Shown in pieces: positions 9,296 through 18,157 of a DNA stretch of 64,000 bases (position 1 is the first letter of the stretch; every line of letters begins with the position of its first letter). Where the stretch lies: assembly GCA_963776565.1 (NCBI GenBank), contig CAVZNF010000004.1, positions 1 to 64,000 of the forward strand. Direction: 5' to 3'. The position numbers and the translations under genes are program-made. This DNA is from GMQP-bins7 sp963776565 (lineage in GTDB: Bacteria; Actinomycetota; Thermoleophilia; Gaiellales; Gaiellaceae). The notes below the pieces were generated by a model. The model made no database searches. It had not been told where the DNA came from and saw only the letters and a program-made list of their open reading frames with translations.

Positions 9296-10690
9296 ATGGC
9301 CGTCACCGAGACGGGCCACCTCGCTGCGCGCGAGGTCGACGACCTCTATCGGCGCCACGGCGCGGAGGTCTACCGATACGCGTACGCGGTGCTCGGCAAC
9401 CACGCCGACGCCGAAGACGTCACGCAGACGACCTTCCTGAACGCCTATCGCGCGCTGGAGCAGGGCGTGCGCCCGCGAAAGCCGTCGAACTGGCTCCTCA
9501 CCATCGCCAGCAACGCGATCAAGCAGCGATTCCGGCAAGAGCAGGCCCGACCACGTCTCGTCGAGCTCGACGAGCACATCGCCGGCCAGGAATCGGACGA
9601 CGATGGCCCGAGCGTCGGCGAGCTGCTCACAGCGCTTTCGAAGATCCCGCCGCAACAGCGTCAGGCGATCGTCCTCCGTGAGTTCGAGGGTCGCTCGTAC
9701 TCCGAGATCGCCGAGATCCTCGGCGTGACGACGAGTGCGCTCGAGACGCTGCTCTTCAGGGCCCGGCGTTCGCTCGCGGAAGAGCTCACGCACCAGCTCA
9801 CGTGCACCGAGGCGCAGCTCGCCATCTCGAAGTCGGTCGACGGACGGCTCGGACGCAAGGAGCGCAGACGGGTGCGAGACCATCTCACCGAGTGCCCCGA
9901 CTGCGCGCAGTTCGCGCGCCTCCAGCAGCGGCATAGCAGCGCGCTGCGCGGGCTCATGCTCATCCCGATTCCGCTGTCGCTCGCGATCCTCAAGGGCCTC
10001 GACGGTGCCGGAACGGCAAGCGCTGCGACCATGCCGGTCGCCGCCGGAGCGGGCTCGATCGCTGCCGGCGTCGGAACGGGTGCGGGAGCTGCGACGGCGA
10101 CGGGCGGTGGTCTCTTCGCAGGCGGAGTCGCTATCAAGGCAGCAGCGGCCGTCGCGGCCGTGAGCGTCGCCGGGGGCGTCGCAGTGACCGGCGCATCCGA
10201 GCTCGCCAAGTCGCCCGCCAAGACCCGCCCGGCTGCGACCAAGCCGGGGCAGCGCCTCGGGCAGGTCGCGCCGCGCGGCGTCACCGTCCCAGGGAATGGA
10301 ATCGCGCGTGGCAAAGCCGAAGCGCCGGGACAGACGAAGAAGGCGAGTTCCTCCGCGGCGCAGAAGTCCGCGAAGACGAACCGCGGCACCGCGAGGAGCC
10401 AATCCGCACGTGCGAAGGCACGCGCGAGCGGCAAGGCTGTGAGCGGCACAAAGCGCGCGAACACGACAAAGGCGCAGCAAGGCAAGGCCAACCGCACGCG
10501 CACAAAGCAGGCGACCGAGCGTGCCACCCCGTCGAACAACACCACCTCGAACGGAACGCCTCCGACAGAGAAGGGCAACAACGGCGCGCAAGCAGCAACG
10601 CCCAAGTCGAAGGCTCAGGCGAGCCCGGCCGAGACGACCTCGGCCGAAAGCAAGCCGGCGAACGATCACGCCGGCGGCCCGAAGCAGTAG
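9296..10690 (+). CDS. ECF-type sigma factor fused to a zinc-finger anti-sigma-like region and basic tail
   Basis: The chosen ATG gives 464 residues. Region 2 is at about 14-80 (YRYAYAVLGNHADAEDVTQ, then NWLLTIASNAIKQRF). Region 4 is at about 110-160 (PPQQRQAIVLREFEGRSYSE, then IAEILGVTTSALETLLFRAR). A zf-HC2-like segment follows (CTEAQLAI, then HLTECPDCAQF), as in anti-sigma factors. A hydrophobic stretch (LMLIPIPLSLAIL), an Ala/Gly-rich segment that could cross the membrane and a 160-residue Lys/Ala/Ser/Thr-rich tail complete it. The sigma and its probable inhibitor are thus one chain, perhaps released by proteolysis or redox change at the Cys-His site; this is inference. The frame is open upstream to 8660, but that part is antisense to the secreted repeat protein. 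Confidence 0.85.
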   Translation: MAVTETGHLAAREVDDLYRRHGAEVYRYAYAVLGNHADAEDVTQTTFLNAYRALEQGVRPRKPSNWLLTIASNAIKQRFRQEQARPRLVELDEHIAGQESDDDGPSVGELLTALSKIPPQQRQAIVLREFEGRSYSEIAEILGVTTSALETLLFRARRSLAEELTHQLTCTEAQLAISKSVDGRLGRKERRRVRDHLTECPDCAQFARLQQRHSSALRGLMLIPIPLSLAILKGLDGAGTASAATMPVAAGAGSIAAGVGTGAGAATATGGGLFAGGVAIKAAAAVAAVSVAGGVAVTGASELAKSPAKTRPAATKPGQRLGQVAPRGVTVPGNGIARGKAEAPGQTKKASSSAAQKSAKTNRGTARSQSARAKARASGKAVSGTKRANTTKAQQGKANRTRTKQATERATPSNNTTSNGTPPTEKGNNGAQAATPKSKAQASPAETTSAESKPANDHAGGPKQ

Positions 10691-10720
10691 CGACCAGCCT
10701 GTTCACGGCGTCCGCCGTCC

Positions 10721-10742
10721 CCCTCCCCCATACGAGGGAGGG
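10721..10742. terminator. Possible hairpin terminator
   Basis: CCCTCCC and GGGAGGG form a perfect seven-pair stem with an eight-base loop in the gap after the sigma factor gene. No T run follows, so rho-independent termination is uncertain. Confidence 0.35.
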
Positions 10743-10777
10743 ATGCGCCGGGGGAACGGCCGATCTCGTCTGCAGGC

Positions 10778-11320
10778 ATGCGATCTCTCGCCGCAATCGC
10801 AGTCGCGCTCTCGGCCGTCCTCGTCATGGCGCCGACCGCAGCGCCCCGGCCATCGGCGAACGTCGAGTCGCGCGTGACTCTCGAGGCCGCCGTCGTCCGC
10901 GCGATGAATCGCGTCAGGGTTGCGGACGGTCTGCGCCCGCTGAGGACGTCACCCAGCCTGCGCGCGGCCGCGCGCGGCCATTCGCGAGCGATGCTCGAGA
11001 AGGGGTTCTTCGCGCACGAGTCGGCGGATGGGACGGCATTCAGCGAGCGGATCCGCAGGCACTACCCGAGCAGGGGTTGGAGGACGTGGTCGGTCGGCGA
11101 AGCGCTCCTCGCGAGCCCGGGCAGCGACGTGGAAGCCGCGGCGGTCGTCGACTCCTGGCTGGAGTCACCCCCGCATCGGGCGATAATCCTCTCGCCGAGC
11201 TGGCGGGACGCCGGAATCGGAGCGCTCTACGCGTCCGCCGCGCCGAAGGCATTCGGAGGAACCGCGACACTCGTCGTCACCGCCGACTTCGGACTACGCG
11301 ACGGCCGTGTCGACGCGTGA
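10778..11320 (+). CDS. Secreted CAP-domain protein (SCP/PR-1/YkwD family)
   Basis: A signal peptide (MRSLAAIAVALSAVLVMAP) precedes a CAP domain of about 140 residues. Typical features are MNRVRVADGLRPLRTSPSLR, an H in the ARGHSRAM helix, FFAHESADGTAF, VGEALL and a WLESPPHRAIILSPSWRDAG block. Bacterial CAP proteins are secreted and often linked to the wall or to spores; their substrates are mostly unknown. Its 180 residues are a minimal single-domain form. It stands alone, between the sigma factor and a converging small gene. Confidence 0.85.
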   Translation: MRSLAAIAVALSAVLVMAPTAAPRPSANVESRVTLEAAVVRAMNRVRVADGLRPLRTSPSLRAAARGHSRAMLEKGFFAHESADGTAFSERIRRHYPSRGWRTWSVGEALLASPGSDVEAAAVVDSWLESPPHRAIILSPSWRDAGIGALYASAAPKAFGGTATLVVTADFGLRDGRVDA

Positions 11321-11333
11321 GCTGCTCGGCGGG

Positions 11334-11564
11334 CTACGCAGCGAGCGTATGGATCGGCGTCGCGCCCGGATCGATCTCGGTCGCGAAACCGCGATCCCAG
11401 GTCACGACCACTCGACCGTGCTCGTCGATCTGCGCGACGACACCACGGTCGCCGGCGCACAAGCCAGAGTCGTCACGCGGGGCTGTGACCAGCTCGACTC
11501 TCGCCCCAACCGCCACACCGGCCCGGATCCTTGCTGCGAGAAGTCTTGCCCCTTGCGTGTCCAT
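11334..11564 (-). CDS. Small protein with a KOW/SH3-like (DUF4314-type) fold, function unknown
   Basis: Starting at the internal ATG (MDTQGARLLAARI) gives 76 residues. The C-terminal two thirds read VELVTAPRDDSGLCAGDRGV then VVTWDRGFATEIDPG, a pattern of short strands with a GD-turn and a conserved W-D as in DUF4314/SH3-like modules. A longer form starting at 11633 is open but its added N-terminus looks random. It converges on the CAP gene with a 13-base gap. I assign no function. Confidence 0.5.
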   Translation of the reverse strand: MDTQGARLLAARIRAGVAVGARVELVTAPRDDSGLCAGDRGVVAQIDEHGRVVVTWDRGFATEIDPGATPIHTLAA

Positions 11565-11732
11565 ACGAGGGGTATCGGTTTCGAGGGCGCAGAGCTTTAC
11601 CCTCTCCCCTCGCCCGGTGGCTGGAGGACTCACTCACGGTTCGGCGAAGTCGCGTCAGGCCGGCGGATCGCTCCGAACTCGACGGCTTAGGATCGGTCCG
11701 TCGGCACTCCGACGCGTCAAGATGAGTAGGCG

Positions 11733-12422
11733 ATGACGAGCCCCGACCAGCAGGACAACGAAGAGGCACGGCGTGGAGGGTTGGTTCGCCGAGTCCTGAA
11801 CCCGGGCCCGAGCCCCGAGCAGCAGCTCGAGGAGATCATCGCGCAACGCCGAAGCGAGCTCGACGCGCATGCCGAACGGCTGCGAGAATCGATCGCCGAG
11901 CTCGAACGGCGCGAGGAGCTGCTCCGCGACTCGCGCGCTTCGGTCGAGCGCATGCTGAGACTCGGAACCGCCGACCTCGAAGCCCGGGAGGCGGAGCTGA
12001 CGTCGTTCCTGTCGAACCTCACCGAGCGCGAGACCTCACTCTCCGATGCCGAGGCCGACCTCGCTCGGCGGCGGCAGGAGCTCGGCGCGGTCGAGCTCAA
12101 GCGCGCCTCGGTCGAACGGCGTGAGCGCGCAGTCGCCGCGCGTGAGAACGAGCTCGCCGAGCTCGAGCAACAGGCCACGGAGTTCGCGCCCGTTACTCCA
12201 CCGGACGCGGCGCCCGTCGAGCTCGTCTTCGTCCCCGGCGAGCGCTACCGCCTCGTCGAGATCGACGCAACTCCTCTCACGCGCGGATACGTCTTCGACG
12301 TCGAGGGGTCGGAGTACGTCGTCGCGCGGATCGGGAGGTCCCCGCTGCCGGGTGACGCGCGGAGCTGCGCCTACCTCGTACGCGGTCGCGACCGCCTTTC
12401 CGGGTCCGGCGGCAGCTCGTAG
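11733..12422 (+). CDS. Coiled-coil protein with C-terminal beta domain, function unknown
   Basis: This 229-residue protein has a short basic N-terminus, a long Glu/Arg/Leu heptad region (about residues 28-150, for example AERLRESIAELERREELLRD) and a compact C-terminal domain (YRLVEIDATPLTRGYVFDVE, then YVVARIGRSPLPGD). The latter suggests a small beta fold. There is no signal peptide or membrane helix. The 3' end runs 52 bases into the 3' end of the converging GAF/GGDEF gene. The family is not one I can name; a scaffold or adaptor role is possible but unsupported. Confidence 0.7.
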   Translation: MTSPDQQDNEEARRGGLVRRVLNPGPSPEQQLEEIIAQRRSELDAHAERLRESIAELERREELLRDSRASVERMLRLGTADLEAREAELTSFLSNLTERETSLSDAEADLARRRQELGAVELKRASVERRERAVAARENELAELEQQATEFAPVTPPDAAPVELVFVPGERYRLVEIDATPLTRGYVFDVEGSEYVVARIGRSPLPGDARSCAYLVRGRDRLSGSGGSS

Positions 12423-14479
12423 ACCGGCGGTCGCTGCTTCCCCTCGTCGGAGGTTGCCACCGTCTCGAGCCGGCGCTCGGCCTGAGAAACGAGGAACTGC
12501 GCGACCGCGATGTCGTCCTCCCCGAAGCGACGGAACCGCATCTCGTAGAGCTCGACGAGGCCCCATGAGCGTCCCGACACGCGGATCGGGAGCATGAGCA
12601 GCGCGTTCATTCCGAGATCTCGCAGGATGAACGCCTCGGCGGGATCGACGTCGCCGTCCGCGAACGACAAGCTGCGTGGCTCACCGCTCGCGAGCACGTC
12701 GGCCGTGAGCGGAAAGTCGGCGATCCGGTAGGCAGCCTCGTCTCCGAGCGACACCTCGCGCAGCGCGTGCTCGGTTGCATCGACGATGAAGTCGCCGACG
12801 ACGCGCGATGCCGAGCATGCCGTCGCGCCGACCACGAAGACGAGCGCCTTGCACAGGCGCGTGCACACACCCTCGAAGGTTTCCTCCGCCTCGATCGCCG
12901 TGGCTGCCGTCATGGCATCAGCGAGCACCGCGCCGGACCCGTCGTTTCGGCCACGCCGCTTGCCGTCGAGCGCGCCCGGAGCCTCACCGATCGGAATGCC
13001 GGGGGCTCCGACTGCGAGGTCGCGAAACGAAGCGATCCGATCCTTTCCGGACGTCTTCGCGGCGTACAGCGCCTGATCTCCGGCCCGCAGCAGCGACGTC
13101 GGCGTCGCTCCGTCGATCGGGTACGTCGACACGCCGGCCGAGATGCGGAGCGGGAACCCAGCGTCCGTGAGCCCCTCGGCGAGCAGCGTCCGGATCTGAC
13201 CGCCGAGCGCCTCGGCCGCATCCGCGCCTGCAGCCGGGAGCACCACGACGAACTCGTCACCGCCGAGACGAGCAGCGTCGGCCCCCTCGGGCAGCGCACG
13301 CAGCAAGACATCGGCGACCTCGCGCAGGAGCGCGTCACCGAACTCGTGCCCGGCGCGGTCGTTGATCTCCTTGAAGTCGTCGCAGTCGATGACGAGGACG
13401 CTCAGCGGTACTCGCTGCTCCTGCGCCTCGGACAGTGCGTGCTCCATTCGTTCCTCGAGGCCGCGACGGTTGAGGACGCCGGTGAGCGGATCGGTGGCCG
13501 CGCTCAGTCGCTCGCGTCGGAGAGCGAACGCGGCGTCGAGCGACGTCGCGACATGAGCGGCAAGCACCGCAGCCGTGTCGAGGCCGATCGGATCCACGTG
13601 ACCGACGTCGCGATTGATCCCCACCAGCGCGCCGAGCTCGCCCGCATTCGCGCGTAACGGGAGCCAGACGACCGACCGAGAGCCTCGGCTCTGGCCGTCG
13701 ACCGAGAGATCGAGGACCTGGCAGACGACGCTCGGGTCGGTCTGGGCACGTGCGACTTCGAGCTCGATGGATGAAAGCGGTGGCTGGGCCGACTCATCCG
13801 ATCGCCAGACTGCGAGCTCGGTGGGCGCGCCGAGCTCGTCCCAGACGACGATCTGGCTGGCCTCGACCGGGAGGACCTTCGGAAGCGACGCTGCGCCGAG
13901 TGCCGCGATGTCACCCGGCTCGCGGAGGCTTCCGAGGTGCACGAAGAGGCGCGCGAGCGCAGCGAGGTCCAGCGTCCGGCTGGCCCGCAGCTCCTCCGCG
14001 AGCGGTGCAAGCGCGCGGACGAGCGGACGGATCGCGTCGGCGGCGCCGTCGGGAAGCGCGCGCTCAGACTCGACATTGAGGACTCCGACAACCACTCGGC
14101 CAACGCGGAGCGGGACTGCGAGCTCGGAGACGACGCCCGGCAGCGCTGCGACGTAGTCGGGATCGACCGTGACGTTCGGCGCGAGCTGGGCGCATCCGAG
14201 CCGGATCGCGCGGCCCGTGATCCCGGTCTCGACCGTGATGCCATCGGGGACGACTGCGTACCCGCGCTGCGCGACGAGCCACAGTCGACCGTGCTCCAGC
14301 ACGAACACCGACGGCATGACCCCGGCCACTGCGTCGTAGAAGCATTCCACCGCTGCCTCGATCGACCTCGTCGGCTCGACGGCCTCGTAGATCGCGTCGG
14401 CCGCCGCTCGCGCCGCAGCGGTCAGCAGTCCGGCATCGATCGGCCGCACGACACGCGCAGCCGCAGAGGCAGGCTCCAT
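12371..14479 (-). CDS. GAF-GAF-GGDEF-GAF diguanylate cyclase
   Basis: This 702-residue soluble protein has GAF-like domains at about 30-190 and 195-335, a GGDEF domain at about 345-500, and a third GAF-like domain at about 540-690. The cyclase active-site motif LGGDEF is intact, as are DPLTGVLNRRGLEERM and the substrate-site DCDDFKEIND. The typical RxxD inhibitory site before GGDEF is not visible, so product inhibition may be absent. It should make c-di-GMP in response to ligands of the GAF domains. It lies 57 bases after the prepilin peptidase gene on the same strand, linking second-messenger synthesis to pilin processing. Confidence 0.88.
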   Translation of the reverse strand: MEPASAAARVVRPIDAGLLTAAARAAADAIYEAVEPTRSIEAAVECFYDAVAGVMPSVFVLEHGRLWLVAQRGYAVVPDGITVETGITGRAIRLGCAQLAPNVTVDPDYVAALPGVVSELAVPLRVGRVVVGVLNVESERALPDGAADAIRPLVRALAPLAEELRASRTLDLAALARLFVHLGSLREPGDIAALGAASLPKVLPVEASQIVVWDELGAPTELAVWRSDESAQPPLSSIELEVARAQTDPSVVCQVLDLSVDGQSRGSRSVVWLPLRANAGELGALVGINRDVGHVDPIGLDTAAVLAAHVATSLDAAFALRRERLSAATDPLTGVLNRRGLEERMEHALSEAQEQRVPLSVLVIDCDDFKEINDRAGHEFGDALLREVADVLLRALPEGADAARLGGDEFVVVLPAAGADAAEALGGQIRTLLAEGLTDAGFPLRISAGVSTYPIDGATPTSLLRAGDQALYAAKTSGKDRIASFRDLAVGAPGIPIGEAPGALDGKRRGRNDGSGAVLADAMTAATAIEAEETFEGVCTRLCKALVFVVGATACSASRVVGDFIVDATEHALREVSLGDEAAYRIADFPLTADVLASGEPRSLSFADGDVDPAEAFILRDLGMNALLMLPIRVSGRSWGLVELYEMRFRRFGEDDIAVAQFLVSQAERRLETVATSDEGKQRPPVYELPPDPERRSRPRTR

Positions 14480-14536
14480 CTGCCGAATATCGGCTCTCGA
14501 GGCGTCCCGCTGGAGCCTCGCGAGGGGCCGCCTTTC

Positions 14537-15190
14537 CTACTGCCCGCCGAGCCCCTGGTACCAGTCGAGGATCGCTCCGCCCCAGAAGAGCGCGATGACG
14601 CCGCCCAGCGCGAGGAACGGCCCGAGCGGAACCGACTGCTTGCGCGCTTCCTTGCCGTGCCGCACGAAGAGGACGACGGCCGGTACGAACGCGACGAAGA
14701 ACCCGACGAACATCGCGACAATGACCGAGATCCCCAGCCCCGCGCCGAGGAAGGCGGAGAGCTTGACGTCGCCCATGCCGAGCCCTCGTGGGTAGACGAG
14801 GACGATCAGGAAGAGCACGAGCCCGGCTCCGAGCGCCGCCAGGATCCACTCGATCGACGGATCGTCGATCGTTCGAAGCGCAAGGACGACGACCGCGCCG
14901 GGCAGGACGATCTTGTCCGGAATGAGCCGGTGCTCGAAGTCGGTGCGCGTGATCACGACGAGCACCCAGCAGAAGATCAGCGCGGCGAGCGCTTCGAGCG
15001 TGAATCCGAAGGCCAGACCGCTCGCCGCTCCCAAGAGCGCCGTGCCCGCCGTGACCATCCAGATACGGGACGATCGCGGCACCGATCGCAGCAGAGGGTC
15101 GTGCAGCGGCGCATTCGTTGCGAGGCGGTCCGCGAGCGGGCCGACGACGATCCCGGCGGCGAGACCGACGACTGCGGCACCGACGTCCAC
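14537..15190 (-). CDS. Prepilin peptidase (A24 family)
   Basis: This is an integral membrane aspartyl protease that cleaves prepilin leader peptides. The two catalytic Asp motifs are visible: TRTDFEHRLIPD and GMGDVKL. There are about six hydrophobic segments. The GTG start at VDVGAAVVGLAAGIVVG gives 217 residues; the frame is open further upstream but without a plausible start. The cysteine-rich methyltransferase domain of classical PilD, with its CxxC pairs, is absent, leaving a short arginine-containing N-terminal loop. It is the obvious candidate to process pilins for the Tad genes at the left end of the window. It is followed by the diguanylate cyclase gene. Confidence 0.88.
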   Translation of the reverse strand: MDVGAAVVGLAAGIVVGPLADRLATNAPLHDPLLRSVPRSSRIWMVTAGTALLGAASGLAFGFTLEALAALIFCWVLVVITRTDFEHRLIPDKIVLPGAVVVLALRTIDDPSIEWILAALGAGLVLFLIVLVYPRGLGMGDVKLSAFLGAGLGISVIVAMFVGFFVAFVPAVVLFVRHGKEARKQSVPLGPFLALGGVIALFWGGAILDWYQGLGGQ

Positions 15191-15363
15191 GCATCTCGAT
15201 TCCCCGATGGAGGACGGCTTCCTGCCGATGCCGCACTGTCCGACGTCTGCCTGCCTCACCCGCGGGGACGACCGTCCCTCGATCTGGGGGTAGCCGTCCG
15301 CGTTTCCAGCACTACTGTCCGAAGTAACTGCGGCGCCCCGGAGAGCGGGGCAGAAGGCGGCAA

Positions 15364-16839
15364 GTGGCGACAACAAGGCGGCGGCAACTACGGAGCACGT
15401 TCGTGTGGGCGTTGTGCCTGGCCACGCTCGTGCTCGTCGCGAGCTTCGCGACAGCGCTTCTGCGCGAAACGCCCGACTACGTCATCGCCGCGCTCGTCCT
15501 GTGCGCGTTCGTGGCAGCCGCGGTCGGCGTCTTCCTCAACCTGAGGCTCGAGACAGCGCACTCCGAGGCCTTGCGCGATCCGCTGACCGGGCTCCCGAAC
15601 CGGGCGCTTCTGGACGACCGCATCGAGCAGGCGTTCGCGGCGATCACGCCGATCGGGCGAGCCGTTCACGCTGATCGCGATCGACCTGGACGGCTTCAAG
15701 GACGTCAACGACGTGAGAGGCCACCGAGCCGGCGACACGGTCCTGAAGACACTTGCGCGGCGGTTCGAGGCCGTCGTCCGTGAAGCGGACACGGTCGCCC
15801 GCGTCGGCGGCGACGAGTTCGTCGTGCTCTCCATCGGGACCGGCGGAGACGAGCGTGCGACCGCGCTCGTCGGGCGTCTTCGCAACGCGCTCCGCGGCCG
15901 TTCCGCGTCGACGGCGCCGCGGTCGAGATCGACGGAAGCATCGGCTGGGCCGTCTATCCGGACGACGGCACGACCGCGGAAGCACTGCTCGCGATCGCCG
16001 ACGGACAGATGTACGCGACGAAGCGCGACACGAGCGACGAGACGGTTCTCTTGCGGCGCGGCGTCGACGCCGGCGTCGTCCGCGACGTCGAGACCGCGCT
16101 CGAGAACAACGAGCTCCTCGTCGTGTATCAGCCGATCATCGATCTCGCGACCGGCACGCCACACTCCGCGGAGGCTCTGGTCCGGCGCGTGCTTCCGGAC
16201 GGCACGCTCCTGCCGCCGGCCGAGTTCGTGCCACACGTCGAGCGCACGCCACTCATACGCGACCTGACGTTCGTCGTGGTCGCAGACGCGCTGCGCTCCG
16301 CCCAGATGTGGGCGAAAGCGGGCCACGACCTCGGCGTGTCGATCAACATCCCGTACCGGCTCCTCGACGATCCGCAGTTCGCCGATGGCCTGGCGACGAT
16401 GTTGCAGGCCCACGACGTCGGCACGCAGCGCGTCACGCTCGAAGTGGTCCCGGCCGGGCCAGGGGCCGGCGGGCAAGTCGACGAGGAGGTGCTCGGCCGC
16501 TTCGATGCGCTCGGCGTCCGCCTCTCGCTCGACGACGCCGGCCGCGCAGCCTCGTTCGCGGCGCTGCGTGTGCTCCCGCTCGACGAGCTGAAGATCGACG
16601 TCGGGTTCGTCCACGGGCTCGGCAAGAGCATTGCCGACGCGGCTCTCGTGCGCGGCATCATCGACATCGGCCACGCGCTCGGGCTGCAGGTCGTCGCCGA
16701 AGGCGTCGAGACGCGCAACGCCTGGAGCGTGCTCGCCGAGTGGGGTTGCGACTACGCGCAGGGCTTCTACGTCGCGAGCCCGCGACCGGCGGACGAGCTC
16801 GTCGAGTGGCTCGGGGCTAGCTGGCCCGCCGTCGCCTGA
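15364..16839 (+). CDS. Membrane GGDEF-EAL protein, frame-interrupted
   Basis: Two N-terminal helices (WALCLATLVLVASFATALL and a second at about 42-60) lead into a GGDEF domain with an RxxD inhibitory site and VGGDEF, and then an EAL domain. EAL residues visible are SAEALVRRV, SINIPYRL, LSLDDAGRA, DELKIDVGFV and AEGVET. The usual DDFGTG loop is degenerate. One extra G near 15658 and a missing C (or two extra bases) near 15895 break the frame. The protein could make or degrade c-di-GMP. It is divergent from the prepilin peptidase gene across a 173-base gap that probably holds both promoters. The GTG start is tentative. Confidence 0.82.
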
Positions 16840-16843
16840 CGTT

Positions 16844-17590
16844 CTAGACGAGCGCCTGCACGGCGAACGCCAGCCCCACCACCACGAGCACGAAGCCGAG
16901 CGCGAGCCGAAGGGTGTTCTCCGGCACGCGACCTGTGGCTCTCGCGCCCAGCCAGCCGCCGGGAATCGCGCCGGCCATGCCCGCGGCGAGTATCGACCAG
17001 TCGACGCCGCCTTCTGCAGCGTGCGTCGCGAAGCCTGCGACTCCGAGCACGAAGCCGACGACCAGGTTCGTGCCCGCCGCGCGCCGGATGTCCATTCCCA
17101 CCGAGCGGACGAGTGCCGGCATGCGCATCGTTCCGAGAATCACTCCGACGGCGCCGCCGAGCACTCCGATCAGGGTCGAGAGCACGACCCCGCGACCGAG
17201 CCGAAGACGACGCTGCGGCCGAGCCTGGATCGGCCTGAGCGCGAGGTCGACCCCGCTCCAGAGGAGAACGACGGCGATCAGGCCGTCGAGGAGCGACTCG
17301 GAAACGTCATCTGCGAGGAGCGCGCCGGCGACGGCGCCGGCCGCCGACGGAAACGCGATCCAGGAGACCACGCGCCAGTCCACACGTCCCGCACGCGCGT
17401 GCCGGAGGCCTCCGGCCCCGGCAGCCGCGGCCGAGATCGCGATGTTCGTGCCGGCAGCGCTCAGCGGGCTGCCCGTCGCGAGCACGATGAACGGCAGGCG
17501 CAACGTCCCGAGGACGAGCCCGAGCATCGAGCCCAGGTAGCCGGCGGCGAAAGCGGCGGCGAACGCTAGGAGGAGCTCCCAGGCCTCCAC
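16844..17590 (-). CDS. TauE/SafE-family anion permease
   Basis: This 248-residue membrane protein has about eight hydrophobic segments and the two-fold internal repeat of the TauE/SafE (DUF81) family. LGTLRLPFIVLATGSPLSAA in the first half corresponds to LGTMRMPALVRSVGMDIRRA in the second, and AGTN occurs in both. Members export or import sulfite, sulfonates or other small anions; the substrate cannot be read here. The GTG start lies inside the end of the cobalamin adenosyltransferase gene, overlapping it by 25 bases, so expression is likely coupled. It converges on the GGDEF-EAL gene with a four-base gap. Confidence 0.85.
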   Translation of the reverse strand: MEAWELLLAFAAAFAAGYLGSMLGLVLGTLRLPFIVLATGSPLSAAGTNIAISAAAAGAGGLRHARAGRVDWRVVSWIAFPSAAGAVAGALLADDVSESLLDGLIAVVLLWSGVDLALRPIQARPQRRLRLGRGVVLSTLIGVLGGAVGVILGTMRMPALVRSVGMDIRRAAGTNLVVGFVLGVAGFATHAAEGGVDWSILAAGMAGAIPGGWLGARATGRVPENTLRLALGFVLVVVGLAFAVQALV

Positions 17591-18148
17591 AGCGGCTCCT
17601 CGCGCCCGGCCGCGGCGTTCGCGGCGCGAGCGAGGATGAACAGGAGGTCGGAGAGTCGGTTCAGGTACACGAGCGCAAGAGGGCTCACCGCGTGGCTCTC
17701 TGCCGCCGTGAGCGCCTCGCGCTCGGCGCGTCGACACACGGTGCGAGCGACGTGGAGCTGCGCAGAGGTCTCGGTGCCGCCCGGAAGCACGAAGCTCTTG
17801 AGCTCCGGGAGATCGGCGTTGAATGCGTCGCAGTCGCTCTCGAGCCGGTCGACCTGCTCCTGCGTTACACGGAGCTTGCGCGGAGTGCTCGATCGGCACG
17901 GAGAGATCCGCCCCGAGGTCGAAGAGCTCGTTCTGCACGCGAACGAGGACGCTGCGAATCGGCACGGGGCACTCGCCCGCGACGACGACACCCACGAGCG
18001 CGTTGAGCTCGTCCACCGTCCCGTACGCCGCGATCCGGGCATCGAGCTTCGAGACGCGCGATCCGTCGCCGAGCGAGGTCTGCCCTGCGTCACCTCCACG
18101 GGTGTAGATCTTCGTCAGCCTGACCGGCTCGTCTCGATCGCGCGGCAC
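17566..18148 (-). CDS. pduO: Cob(I)alamin adenosyltransferase (PduO type), frame-interrupted
   Basis: This enzyme transfers the adenosyl group of ATP to cob(I)alamin to make coenzyme B12. The hallmark N-terminus KIYTRGGDAGQTSLGDGSRV is present, followed by KLDARIAAYGTVDELNALVG and then, in the second frame, SFVLPGGTETSAQLHVARTV and CRRAERE. One extra base near 17883 breaks the frame; the joined protein is about 193 residues, normal for the family. It starts ten bases after the acyl-CoA dehydrogenase stop and should be part of the same transcript. This suggests a B12-dependent step in acyl-CoA metabolism elsewhere in the genome. Confidence 0.88.
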
Positions 18149-18157
18149 GTCCGACCT

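Noticed and set aside
9239..10669. Minus-strand frame of 476 codons opposite the sigma factor
   Set aside because: Antisense of the Ala/Lys-rich tail; no start signal and no domain.
13937..15544. Plus-strand frame of 535 codons opposite the GGDEF and peptidase genes
   Set aside because: Antisense shadow with arginine-rich, domain-free translation.
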